Source: Propionibacteriaceae bacterium (lineage in GTDB: Bacteria; Actinomycetota; Actinomycetes; Propionibacteriales; Propionibacteriaceae). From it: 64,000 nucleotides of DNA. Positions 54,161 to 62,181 of the stretch are shown here, piece by piece. A program made the position numbers and the translations under genes. The notes under the pieces were generated by a model, which saw nothing but the letters and a program-made list of their open reading frames with translations, was not told where the DNA came from and did not search any database. How positions within the stretch are numbered: position 1 is the stretch's first letter; the number at the start of each line of letters is the position of its first letter. The stretch spans positions 1 to 64,000 of the forward strand of contig JAFKJK010000020.1 of assembly GCA_017306015.1 (NCBI GenBank). Reading direction: 5' to 3'.

Positions 54161-55011
54161 GCGTCCGCGAACTCCCCGAACTGCCCAGCCTGGTGCCGCT
54201 GTTCGCCAAGGCGGTGCTGCCCAGCCTCGACCGGGGGCCGGCCCGCATCCCCGGCGACACGGTGCTGGTGCGCGGCGTCGGCCAGGACCTCGGCCGGCTC
54301 GCCGACTACGACCGGGTCTGCGGCTTCGGCCTCAGTGAGGTCGTGCCTCCCACCTGGCTGCACGTCCTCACCTTCGGTCTGCACATCGAACTGCTGTCCG
54401 GCAGGGACTCGACCATCCGGCTGGCCGGCGTCGTGCACGTCTCGAACCGGATGCGACTCCACCGCCCGGTCGTGGTCACCGACCGGCTCGACGTGTCGGC
54501 GAGGGCGACGAACCTGCGTCCGCACAAACGCGGCGCGCTGCTGGACATCGTCGGCGAGGTCCACGTGGACGGCGAGCTGGTCTGGGACGGGGTCAGCACC
54601 TATCTGGCCCCGGGCGCGAAGGTGCCCGGCACCGACGAGCAACTCGCCCGCGAGGAGTACGTCCCGACGACGCCGAACGCCGTGTGGCGGCTGCCCGCCG
54701 ACCTCGGTCGCCAGTACCGCGCCGTCTCCGGCGACCCGAACCCGATCCACACCAGCCGGCTGGCGGCGCGGGCGTTCGGCTTCGCCCGCCCGATCATCCA
54801 CGGCATGTGGACGCACGCCCGGCTGCTCGCCGCCGTGCAGCCGCGCCTGCCCGACGCCTACGCGGTCGAGGTCGGCTTCGCCCGCCCGATCCTGCTGCCG
54901 GGGACGGTCGGCGCCTGGTGGCGTCCGGACGCCGGCGGCTGGGTGGCCGCGGTCACCGACCGGGCCGGAGCCAAGCCCTACCTGACCGCGAGGATCACTC
55001 CGTCCCCGTAG
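54157..55011 (+). CDS. htdX: MaoC-like (R)-specific hydratase/dehydratase (HtdX-like)
   Basis: 284 residues, ATGA-coupled to fabG4. A double hot-dog protein: the N-terminal half is degenerate; the C-terminal half has the hydratase-2 motif 'YRAVSGDPNPIHTSRLAARAFGF', followed by 'IIHGMWTHA'. It hydrates enoyl-CoA. Together with the FadE5-, FadA2- and FabG4-like genes it makes a complete fatty-acyl cycle. Its 3' end overlaps the convergent GT2 gene by 17 bp. Confidence 0.88.
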   Translation: MSVRELPELPSLVPLFAKAVLPSLDRGPARIPGDTVLVRGVGQDLGRLADYDRVCGFGLSEVVPPTWLHVLTFGLHIELLSGRDSTIRLAGVVHVSNRMRLHRPVVVTDRLDVSARATNLRPHKRGALLDIVGEVHVDGELVWDGVSTYLAPGAKVPGTDEQLAREEYVPTTPNAVWRLPADLGRQYRAVSGDPNPIHTSRLAARAFGFARPIIHGMWTHARLLAAVQPRLPDAYAVEVGFARPILLPGTVGAWWRPDAGGWVAAVTDRAGAKPYLTARITPSP

Positions 55012-56233
55012 CCGGGACGACCTGGGCCAGCGAAAGGCCCTCGGTGTGCGGCTGGACCCGCCAGGTCGGGTCGCGCCAGAACAGCACCACGAGATTGAGC
55101 ACCATCCAGCTGAACACCCAGATCGGGAAGCCGAGCAGCGCGCGGACGTGGCCGGGCCACCGCGCGTGTTCGAGCCTCAGCACGAGCCAGCCGAACGCAG
55201 CCAGCACGAGGTAGCCGGTCACGGCGGAGGCCAGTACCGTCGCCGCGGTGATGCCGAGGCTCACCCCGGAGGCCACCCCGACGCCCAGAGTGGCCAGCCA
55301 CAGCAGGGCCGAGATGCCGCCCATCGGCACGCCGAGGATGAACAGGGCGGCGTCCAGGGCAGCCGGATGGCCGCGCAGCCCCGTCCGGACCAGGGTCCCG
55401 AACTGCTGCCGCAGCACCTGGACGCTGCCGACCGACCAGCGGTACCGCTGCCGCAGCGACGCGGCGAAGGTGAGCGGCTGCTCGTCGTAGCAGACGGCAT
55501 CCGCTGCGAAGGCGACGAACCGGCCGGCCGCGATCTGCTGCAGGGTGAACTCGATGTCCTCACACGCCGTCTCGCTGTGCCAACCGTCGGGGCCGAGCAC
55601 GGCCAGCGAGAACATGAACCCGGTGCCGCCGACGGACGTGCAGGGCAGCCCCCACGCCGCCCGCGGCCGGTGGTAGAACCTGGACTGCATCAGCCAGAAC
55701 GCCGTGCTGGCGCCGGCCACCCAGGAACTGGACGGGTTCTTGCCCGTCCGGTAGCCGACGGCGACCTGCCGGCCCGCCGCCAGTTGCCGGTTCATCGCGG
55801 CGAGGAAGCCGGGATCCACGAGGTTGTCGGCGTCGAAGACGACGCAGGCGTCGAAACCGGCCAGGTCGGTGGTCGCGAAGAACCAGGTCAGCGCCGCGCC
55901 CTTGCCCGTCGGCTCGTTCCCGTCCCGGACGAGCACGGTCGCACCGCGCGCGGCGGCGACCCCGGCAGTTTCGTCGGTGCAGTGGTCGGCGGTCACGAAG
56001 ACCTCGAACCGATCGCGCGGGTAGTCCTGCGCATTCAGCGTGTCCAGGAGCTGGCCGATCACGCGCTCCTCGTCGCGGGCGAAGACGAGGACGGCGAACC
56101 GGCGGCGCTCGGCCGCGTCCGGCGGGAGCGGAATGCGGGAGAGGAACCGGCAGCAGACCACCGCCTGGTAGATCCCGTACAACGACACCACCACCATGCC
56201 GAACAGGCAGGTCCAGGTCACAGCAGTCAGCAC
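54995..56233 (-). CDS. membrane glycosyltransferase, family 2 (processive type)
   Basis: 412 residues from a GTG at 56233. An N-terminal helix, then the GT-A domain: 'VLVFARDEERVIGQLLDTLNAQ', DxD in 'CVVFDADNLVDPGFL', 'CEDIEFTLQQIAAGR' (ED) and the 'RQRYRW' (QxxRW-type) motif. Three to four helices form the C-terminal channel. It resembles BcsA/IcaA-type synthases. It probably makes an extracellular glycan; the sugar is unknown. It is divergent from the acyltransferase gene. Confidence 0.9.
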   Translation of the reverse strand: MLTAVTWTCLFGMVVVSLYGIYQAVVCCRFLSRIPLPPDAAERRRFAVLVFARDEERVIGQLLDTLNAQDYPRDRFEVFVTADHCTDETAGVAAARGATVLVRDGNEPTGKGAALTWFFATTDLAGFDACVVFDADNLVDPGFLAAMNRQLAAGRQVAVGYRTGKNPSSSWVAGASTAFWLMQSRFYHRPRAAWGLPCTSVGGTGFMFSLAVLGPDGWHSETACEDIEFTLQQIAAGRFVAFAADAVCYDEQPLTFAASLRQRYRWSVGSVQVLRQQFGTLVRTGLRGHPAALDAALFILGVPMGGISALLWLATLGVGVASGVSLGITAATVLASAVTGYLVLAAFGWLVLRLEHARWPGHVRALLGFPIWVFSWMVLNLVVLFWRDPTWRVQPHTEGLSLAQVVPATGTE

Positions 56234-56313
56234 AAGCGCTCCCTCATCTGATGTCCATTGTGCACGGAGGCGCTTGTGGATCGACTTATGATCCCATTGA
56301 GAGGGTGATCGGT

Positions 56314-56832
56314 GTGCGTTCTGTTGATCTCGCGGGCCTGTTCTGGATGAACTTCACGGTGTACTGGGTCTGGACGCTGGCCCGCATCCTGCTCGATCCG
56401 TTCATCCCCGCCTCATGGCTCAACCCGGACCGGTGGCCGTTCCGCGCCTTCGCGTGGGAGGACGGCGGCGACTACTACCGGCGGGTATGGCACATCGAGG
56501 CGTGGAAGGGCCGGTTGCCCACGTTCGCCGGGGCGACCCGATTCTCCAAGCGCAGCCTCCAGGGCTCCGATCCGGAGTACCTCAACCAGTTCATCGTCGA
56601 GACCTGCCGGGGCGAGTCGAACCACGTCCGCGCGATCGGCTCGGTGGTGCTGATGAAGCTGTGGACGCCGACCGCGCTGTGGGTGGTGATCCTGGCGATC
56701 GCTGTTGCCGGGAACCTGCCGTTCATCGCGATCCAGCGCTACAACCGTCCGCGGCTGCGCCGGACCCTGGAGCTCGCCGGCCATCGGGCGATGCTGCGCG
56801 GGTCCACCGGGCTGCAGGCCGAGTCGGCCTGA
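56314..56832 (+). CDS. CrtO-like glycosyl-carotenoid acyltransferase family membrane protein
   Basis: 172 residues from the GTG at 56314, which sits 8 nt after GAGAGGG; an ATG at 56251 in the same frame has no ribosome-binding site. Family pattern: 'YYRRVWHIEAWKGRLPTFAG', 'FSKRSLQGSDPEYLNQFIVET' and 'RGESNHV', all in the central hydrophilic part, between membrane segments at ~10-30 and ~105-135. Members acylate glycosylated lipids such as staphyloxanthin precursors. The substrate here is unknown. A TATGAT (56287-56292) is a candidate -10 box. Confidence 0.75.
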   Translation: MRSVDLAGLFWMNFTVYWVWTLARILLDPFIPASWLNPDRWPFRAFAWEDGGDYYRRVWHIEAWKGRLPTFAGATRFSKRSLQGSDPEYLNQFIVETCRGESNHVRAIGSVVLMKLWTPTALWVVILAIAVAGNLPFIAIQRYNRPRLRRTLELAGHRAMLRGSTGLQAESA

Positions 56833-56849
56833 TCGCGGCGGGAGCACGG

Positions 56850-57767
56850 GTGCCCGGGGAGCGTTGGGCCGTCGTGGTCAACCCGACCAAGTTCGAGGAC
56901 CTGGCTGCGCTCAGGCAGCGCGTCCTGGCCGGTGCAGCGGAGAACAACCGTCCCGAGCCATTGTGGTACGAGACCACGGCGGACGACCCCGGTGCCGGGC
57001 AGGCGCGGGACGCGGTCGCCGCCGGCGCGCGGGTGGTCTGCCCGCTGGGTGGGGACGGGACCGTCCGGGCCGTCGCGAGCGGCCTGGTGGAGTCCGGTGT
57101 GTCGCTCGGCCTGCTGCCCGCCGGCACCGGCAACCTGCTGGCCCGCAATCTGGGCCTATCGGTCGACGACCTGGAGACCGCACTGACGGTGGCCCTGACC
57201 GGACGCGACGTGGCCATCGACGTCGGTGAGGTCAGGTGGGACGACGGCGATCCCGACATCTTCCTGGTGATGTGCGGGATGGGCCTGGACGCGGAGATCA
57301 TGGCCGAGGTAGACGAGGACATGAAGCGCCGGATGGGCTGGTGGGCCTACGTGCTGTCCGGGGTCGGCGCGATTCTCCGGCTGGGCTTCGCGGTGCGGGT
57401 CAGGGCGGGTGGGGACCGGCTGGTCAACCAGCACGCCCGGACGGTCCTGGTGGCCAACTGCGGGGAGCTCACCGGGGGCCTGCAGCTGGTGCCGGACGCC
57501 GAGGTGGACGACGGACTGCTGGACGTTGTCGTGGCCTCGCCACGATCGTTGTCGGGATGGCTGGCGATCGCCCTCCATTTCGTCTCCGCGACCCGGCGGG
57601 GCCACGGGCCTCTGGTGCACCTGCAGGATCGGGAGATCTCGGTGCGGACGGCCGAGCCGGTCGCCGGCCAGCTGGACGGGGACGCGGTCGGTGAGAAGCA
57701 GCTGATGACCTGCCGGGTGCGGCCCGGCGCCTTGACCGTCCGGCTGCCCCGGCTCGCGCCCCACTGA
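56850..57767 (+). CDS. diacylglycerol/lipid kinase
   Basis: 305 residues from a GTG at 56850 with GGGAG upstream. 'VVVNPTKFED' at the N-terminus, 'VCPLGGDGTVRAVASGL' (GGDGT nucleotide loop, ~66-82) and 'GLLPAGTGNLLARNLG' are DAGK_cat signatures. The C-terminal YegS-like lipid domain has 'VMCGMGLDAEIMAEV' and 'LQLVPDAEVDDGLLDVVV'. It recycles diacylglycerol to phosphatidate or phosphorylates a related lipid. The operon with the acyltransferase gene (17 bp apart) suggests membrane-lipid work. Confidence 0.92.
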   Translation: MPGERWAVVVNPTKFEDLAALRQRVLAGAAENNRPEPLWYETTADDPGAGQARDAVAAGARVVCPLGGDGTVRAVASGLVESGVSLGLLPAGTGNLLARNLGLSVDDLETALTVALTGRDVAIDVGEVRWDDGDPDIFLVMCGMGLDAEIMAEVDEDMKRRMGWWAYVLSGVGAILRLGFAVRVRAGGDRLVNQHARTVLVANCGELTGGLQLVPDAEVDDGLLDVVVASPRSLSGWLAIALHFVSATRRGHGPLVHLQDREISVRTAEPVAGQLDGDAVGEKQLMTCRVRPGALTVRLPRLAPH

Positions 57768-57953
57768 GGAATCCGGGCCAATGCCGGTTTTCAGGGGGTG
57801 AATCTGTTCCCCGAAGGAGTGACCGGACGCTATCGTTTCGCGAGTAGTCGCCGCACGGGCCTCACCCCTGGGGGTGGGCTATCTCCGTGGAGGGAAGCGA
57901 CGACTACAGCGGTCCGGGCGTCGGTACCGCGCCCAGGAGAAGGAGAAAGTTGC

Positions 57954-58157
57954 ATGGCCACTGGAACCGTTAAGTGGTTCAACGCAGAAAAGGGTTGGGG
58001 ATTCATCGCACCCGATGGCGGCGGGCCCGATGTTTTCGCCCACTACAGCGCGATCACGAGTTCCGGGTTCCGGACTCTTGAGGAGGATCAGAAGGTGGAG
58101 TTCGAGATCGTCCAGGGCCCGAAGGGCCCGCAGGCCTCGAACATCAGCCCACTCTGA
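57954..58157 (+). CDS. cold-shock protein (CspA family)
   Basis: 67 residues: '[31 protein letters not shown]' gives the RNP1 and RNP2 motifs (KGWGFI, DVFAHY). It binds single-stranded RNA and acts as an RNA chaperone. The ATG at 57954 follows AAGGAG. The ~185-bp upstream region has no gene but can form a CCTCACCCC/GGGGTGGG hairpin, like cold-shock leaders. A strong terminator follows at 58176. Confidence 0.95.
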   Translation: MATGTVKWFNAEKGWGFIAPDGGGPDVFAHYSAITSSGFRTLEEDQKVEFEIVQGPKGPQASNISPL

Positions 58158-58175
58158 TCGGCTGGAGCCGGCCCT

Positions 58176-58198
58176 GCCTCCCCGCGACGCGGGGAGGC
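58176..58198 (+). terminator. terminator of the cold-shock gene
   Basis: GCCTCCCCGC (58176-58185) pairs perfectly with GCGGGGAGGC (58189-58198) around GAC, 19 bp after the stop codon and followed by ACTTCTAC. Confidence 0.8.
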
Positions 58199-58241
58199 AC
58201 TTCTACGTTCGGCCGTCTGCGGGCGCGGAGATAATGCCGGG

Positions 58242-58685
58242 ATGACCGACGTGTTCTGCCAGGTGGCCACCGGTGAGCTGATCGTCCCGGAGATCTACCG
58301 GGACCCCCTCGTGGTGGCCTTCCTCGACCATCGCCCGGTGTTCAGGGGGCACGTCCTGGTGATCCCGGTTCGCCACGTCGACACGATCGTCGACCTGCCG
58401 GCGGAACTGATGGAGCCGCTGTTCTCCACAGCCCAGCGGGTCGCGGCGGCGATGCCGACCGCGCTCGGCGCGCAGGGCAGCTTCGTCGCGGTGAACAACG
58501 TAGTCAGCCAGTCCGTGCCACATCTGCACGTCCACGTCGTGCCGCGGTCCAAGGGGGACGGGCTGCGCGGCTTCTTCTGGCCACGGACCAAGTACGCCGA
58601 CGGCGAGGCGGAGTCGTACGCCGCCCGGCTGCGGGAGGCGCTGGGCGGGAATACCGGAGCTGCCGGGCGACTTGAACACCCGTGA
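58242..58685 (+). CDS. HIT-family hydrolase
   Basis: 147 residues. The histidine triad lies at 'SVPHLHVHVVPRSKGDGL' (~92-109), preceded by 'VVAFLDHRPVFRGHVLVIPVRHVDTI', as in Hint/Fhit-type hydrolases. It cleaves nucleoside phosphoramidates or dinucleotides. The stop overlaps the MFS start by 4 bp (GTGA), so the two are co-translated. Confidence 0.93.
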   Translation: MTDVFCQVATGELIVPEIYRDPLVVAFLDHRPVFRGHVLVIPVRHVDTIVDLPAELMEPLFSTAQRVAAAMPTALGAQGSFVAVNNVVSQSVPHLHVHVVPRSKGDGLRGFFWPRTKYADGEAESYAARLREALGGNTGAAGRLEHP

Positions 58686-60118
58686 GCAACTCCGCAGGAC
58701 TCGGCCTGCGCTCCGAGCGCGGCAAGGTGCTGGGGGCGCTGATGCTCGCCACAGGCCTGATCGCGATCGACGCGACCATCCTGGCCACGGCGGTCCCGTC
58801 CGTCGTCAAGGAGCTGGGCGAGTTCGACCAGTTCCCGTGGCTGTTCTCGGTGTACCTGCTGGCGCAGGCGGTGTCCGTCCCGATCTACGCCAAGCTCGCT
58901 GACACGATCGGACGCAAGCCGGTCATCCTCGTCGGCGTCGGACTGTTCCTGACCGGATCGGTACTGTGCGGGTTCGGCTGGAACATGACCTCGCTGATCG
59001 CCTTCCGGGTCGTCCAGGGGCTCGGCGCGGGCGCGGTCGCACCGATGTCGATGACGATCGTCGGCGACATCTACACGGTGGCCGAGCGAGCGGTGGTCCA
59101 GGGCTACATCGCCAGCGTCTGGGCGATCGCCTCGGTGGTCGGGCCGGCCCTGGGCGGCCTGTTCAGCCAGTTCACCACGTGGCGCTGGATCTTCTGGGTG
59201 AACATCCCGCTGTCCCTGGTCGCCGCGTGGTCGATCTGGCGGCACTACCACGAGCACGTCGAACCCCATCGCCACCGCATCGACTACGCAGGCGCGGCGA
59301 TCCTGACGCTGGGACTCACCACGATCATCCTGGCGCTGCTGGAGGGTGGCAACGCGTGGGCGTGGCTCAGCTGGCAGAGCCTGACCAGCTTCGCAGTCGG
59401 GGCGGCGGCCCTGGTGGCGTTCGTGTTCGTCGAGCGGCGGGCGGCCGAGCCGGTGCTGGACGTGGCGATCCTGCGGCGTCCGCTGATCCTGACCACGACC
59501 CTGATCTCGCTGGGGATCGGAGCGATCATCACCGGCGTGACCAGCTTCGTGCCGAGCTACCTGGAGAACTCGCTGCAGGTCGTCCCGCTGGTCTCGGGAG
59601 CAGCGGTGGCGGCGATGACGTTGGGCTGGCCGCTCGCGGCGTCCCAGGCGGGCAGGGTGTACCTGCGGCACGGCTTCCGGTTCACGGTGCTGCTCGGCAG
59701 CGGCATCGCGACGCTGGGTGCGATCGGGCTGGCCGCGGTGGGTCCCTGGCCGAACCCGTGGTCGATCGCGGTGGTCACGTTCGTCATGGGCTTCGGGATG
59801 GGCTGGACGGCGGCGCCGTCGCTGATCGCAGCGCAGAACTCCGTCCCGTGGTCGGAGCGCGGCGTGGTGACCGGGGTGAACATGTTCGCTCGCTCGGCCG
59901 GGAGCGCGGTCGGGGTGGCCGTCTTCGGCGCGATCGCGAACAACCTCATCGCCGCCGGCGCTGGTGAGCACGACTACGCGACGATCGTCCACGCGTCCAC
60001 GGCGGTGTTCATCGCGGCCGCCGTCGCGGCTGCGCTGACCTGGCTCGCCGGCTGGCGGATGCCGCCCGGCGGCGTCGACGCCCCGGTCTACAACCAGCCG
60101 GACGCGATGCTAGAGTAG
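58682..60118 (+). CDS. MFS transporter, DHA2 (EmrB/QacA) type
   Basis: 478 residues from a GTG overlapping the HIT stop, with about 14 membrane helices. 'IDATILATAVPSVVKELG' (motif D1) near residue 29, 'AKLADTIGRKPVILVG' (motif A) near 70-85 and 'RVVQGLGAGAVAPMSMTIVGD' (motif B) near 110-130 are DHA2 signatures. It likely exports drugs or other amphipathic compounds with proton antiport. Its 3' end is 18 bp before tRNA-Ala. Confidence 0.92.
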   Translation: MSNSAGLGLRSERGKVLGALMLATGLIAIDATILATAVPSVVKELGEFDQFPWLFSVYLLAQAVSVPIYAKLADTIGRKPVILVGVGLFLTGSVLCGFGWNMTSLIAFRVVQGLGAGAVAPMSMTIVGDIYTVAERAVVQGYIASVWAIASVVGPALGGLFSQFTTWRWIFWVNIPLSLVAAWSIWRHYHEHVEPHRHRIDYAGAAILTLGLTTIILALLEGGNAWAWLSWQSLTSFAVGAAALVAFVFVERRAAEPVLDVAILRRPLILTTTLISLGIGAIITGVTSFVPSYLENSLQVVPLVSGAAVAAMTLGWPLAASQAGRVYLRHGFRFTVLLGSGIATLGAIGLAAVGPWPNPWSIAVVTFVMGFGMGWTAAPSLIAAQNSVPWSERGVVTGVNMFARSAGSAVGVAVFGAIANNLIAAGAGEHDYATIVHASTAVFIAAAVAAALTWLAGWRMPPGGVDAPVYNQPDAMLE

Positions 60119-60136
60119 GCGGGCCGAAAGGCGCCT

Positions 60137-60209
60137 GGGGCATTGGCGCAGCTGGTAGCGCGTCTCGTTCGCAATGAGAAGGTCAGGGGTTCGAATCCCC
60201 TATGCTCCA
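60137..60209 (+). tRNA. tRNA-Ala (anticodon CGC)
   Basis: Acceptor GGGGCAT/ATGCTCC, D-arm GCGC-AGCTGGTA-GCGC, anticodon stem TCTCG/TGAGA with loop TTCGCAA (CGC), T-arm AGGGG-TTCGAAT-CCCCT, discriminator A. The CCA end is not fully encoded (A followed by CC). 73 nt. Confidence 0.92.
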
Positions 60210-60398
60210 CCCGATGTTGGAAGTCCAACGCCCGACATAGATCTTGGCGTGGACGCCTGACCGTACGAGTTCCTTGTGGACGAGCGTGTCGACCTCGCGT
60301 GCGGGACAGGCCAGAGCCTGGCGGCCAAACAGCACCAGTTCCCGCGTGCCGCCCGCCTTTCCGCCCGTCCTGTCCGAGCGGCTCACTATTCTCAACGC
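60210..60398. other. gap after tRNA-Ala, no supported gene; possible gene fragment
   Basis: On the minus strand this stretch reads in one frame 'ALACPAREVDTLVHKELV' and then 'SGVHAKIYVGRWTSNIG', ending near the tRNA. HAKIYV resembles the HxK motif of phospholipase-D-like proteins, but it is too short to call. It may be a relic at the tRNA. Confidence 0.25.
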
Positions 60399-60917
60399 AT
60401 GCCCCCTCCAACGCTGGTGATCCTTGGCGGCTTGCCCGCTGTCGGCAAGTCGACCGTCGCCTCTGCACTCAACGAGGCGGGCAGGTTCGCCTACGTTCGT
60501 ATCGACAGCATCGAGCAAGCGCTCCGTTTCTCCGGGGAGATGGGGCCTCACGGAGTTCTGACCGCCGGCTACGTCGTGGCCTACGCGGTGTCCGGCGACC
60601 TTCTGGACGGTGGCAACGATGTCCTCGTCGAGTGCGTCAACCCGATCGAGATCACAAGAACCGCCTGGCGCGAGGTCGCCAGCACGCACGGAGCGGCGCT
60701 GGTCCAGGTCGAACTGTATTGCAGCGATCCGGACGCTCATCGAGAGCGGGCAGAGAGCCGAGTCGTCAATGTGCCGGGCCTGGAGCTCCCCGACTGGCGG
60801 GCGATCCAGACCCGCGAGTACGAGGCCTGGGACAGCGCGGACCTGCACATCGACACCAGCACCGCCAGCCCACTCGAGGCGGCATCGTTGATCCGCGCAG
60901 CTGTCTCCCTGGCCTAG
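60399..60917 (+). CDS. small P-loop kinase/AAA family ATPase
   Basis: 172 residues. Walker A 'GGLPAVGKSTVASAL' (~10-24), 'VRIDSIEQALRFSG' (~34-47), and a lid-like 'RRAESRV'-type region. The pattern (P-loop, Asp-Ser-Ile-Glu, 'DVLVECVNPIEITRTAWREVA') matches small predicted kinases of the zeta-toxin/AAA_33 group. The substrate is unknown. It lies after tRNA-Ala and may be an acquired gene. Confidence 0.82.
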   Translation: MPPPTLVILGGLPAVGKSTVASALNEAGRFAYVRIDSIEQALRFSGEMGPHGVLTAGYVVAYAVSGDLLDGGNDVLVECVNPIEITRTAWREVASTHGAALVQVELYCSDPDAHRERAESRVVNVPGLELPDWRAIQTREYEAWDSADLHIDTSTASPLEAASLIRAAVSLA

Positions 60918-60942
60918 CGGCGACTCCCCACCGTTGCCTTGG

Positions 60943-61608
60943 TTACGCTTCCGGTCCCGTACCGGTGTAGAACCCGTAGCTGGCCTCGGCGGTGCGGGCC
61001 GCGACATCCGGGGCCGCGCCGGCCGCGACATCGGCGTCCCCCCAGCCGTCGGCGGCTGCTCGGGTGAACGCTCTGCCCTCGTCGGAAAGCGACCATGCTG
61101 CGGCGTCCTCCGGCGAGATCTGGCCTGCGAGCGCGCCGAGGTGCAGGGCGAGGCCGAGGAGGCACTGATCCCAGCCGATGCCCAAGGCACCCGGCCCGAA
61201 CGTCTCCCACATCCCGGCGGGCACATCGGCGATGCGCGCGGTGTGCTTGAGCTCGAATCTGGTGCGGTCGTCGTCCAGCGACGTGAGCCTGACACTGACC
61301 CAGGAGAGGCCGCCGGCGAACTCCCAGGTGACCCGGTAATGCGCTGCCCCGTCCGCGGGTGGCGTGCAGGAGAGGATCTCGCCGCCCGCGTTGCCGGTGA
61401 GCTGGTAGCGGCCGCCGACGCGAAGGTCGCCGGAGATCGGCAGGAACCAACGCGGGATCCGCTCGGCGTTGGTGGTGGCGTCCCAGACGTCGTCGATGCC
61501 GGCAGGGTAGTCCTGCGCGATCGTCTGGACGCGGGACGGCGAACCGTCGATGTCCTCGGTGCGCAGCGTGCGCGTCACGGCGTTGATCTGAGAGGTGACG
61601 TCAACCAT
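60943..61608 (-). CDS. AHSA1/SRPBCC-domain protein
   Basis: 221 residues. 'YPAGIDDVWDATTNAERIPRWFLPI' and 'VGGRYQLTGNAGGEILSC' (~33-80) are the AHSA1-type START fold. A second part is helical. Such proteins are often paired with an ArsR regulator, as here (3 bp downstream of its stop). The likely role is small-molecule binding; the ligand is unknown. Confidence 0.88.
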   Translation of the reverse strand: MVDVTSQINAVTRTLRTEDIDGSPSRVQTIAQDYPAGIDDVWDATTNAERIPRWFLPISGDLRVGGRYQLTGNAGGEILSCTPPADGAAHYRVTWEFAGGLSWVSVRLTSLDDDRTRFELKHTARIADVPAGMWETFGPGALGIGWDQCLLGLALHLGALAGQISPEDAAAWSLSDEGRAFTRAAADGWGDADVAAGAAPDVAARTAEASYGFYTGTGPEA

Positions 61609-61611
61609 GGG

Positions 61612-62013
61612 TTACTCCTTGTCCTCTGGGATGGGGTGGGAATCATCGATGTCGTCCGAGCCGGACGGCGCAGCAGCCAGTCGGCGCTCACGCCGTCCGC
61701 GGGCAAGCTCCGTGCCGAGGGCCGCGAGCGGCCCGCGCCAGAACTGCTCGAACGGACTGAGCCATTCGCTGGCTTGCTGAAGCCCGGTGGGATCGACGGC
61801 GTACAGCCTGCGGGTGCCTTCGGGGCGCACGGTCGCGAACCCCTGCTCCCGCAGCACGCGCAGGTGCTGCGACACAGCGGGCTGGCTGATCCCGTACTCC
61901 GACGTGATCACGGCAGTGATCTCGCCAGCCGGCTCCTCCCCGTCCACGAGGAGCTCGAGGATCCGGCGGCGGACCGGATCGCTCAGGACATCGAACGCGT
62001 GCATGACAACCAT
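61612..62013 (-). CDS. ArsR-family regulator
   Basis: 133 residues from the ATG at 62013; a longer frame exists upstream. The winged HTH reads 'MHAFDVLSDPVRRRILELLVDG' then 'YGISQPAVSQHLRVLREQGF'. It lacks the Cys box of metal sensors, as do ArsR proteins paired with AHSA1 genes. The -10-like TATAAG (62032-62027) is only 13 bp before the ATG, so the transcript is probably leaderless or nearly so. Confidence 0.87.
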   Translation of the reverse strand: MVVMHAFDVLSDPVRRRILELLVDGEEPAGEITAVITSEYGISQPAVSQHLRVLREQGFATVRPEGTRRLYAVDPTGLQQASEWLSPFEQFWRGPLAALGTELARGRRERRLAAAPSGSDDIDDSHPIPEDKE

Positions 62014-62026
62014 ATTTACGTGTGAT

Positions 62027-62036
62027 CTTATATAAG
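62027..62036 (-). promoter_or_regulatory. promoter/operator of the ArsR-AHSA1 pair
   Basis: The perfect palindrome CTTATATAAG overlaps a TATAAG -10 box 14 bp upstream of the ArsR start. An ArsR protein bound here would block its own promoter. Confidence 0.55.
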
Positions 62037-62181
62037 TCAAGCCTGAATTTGTCGTCCCCGGCTGAGCGAGGACGCCGCCAGCCGGAATCGACCGTGCCCG
62101 CGGGCAGTCGTACCACCGGAGCTACGCCTCCTGGCCTGCCGCCCCGCCGAGCGGGTACAACCGTAGGGAAGGAGTTGCAGA

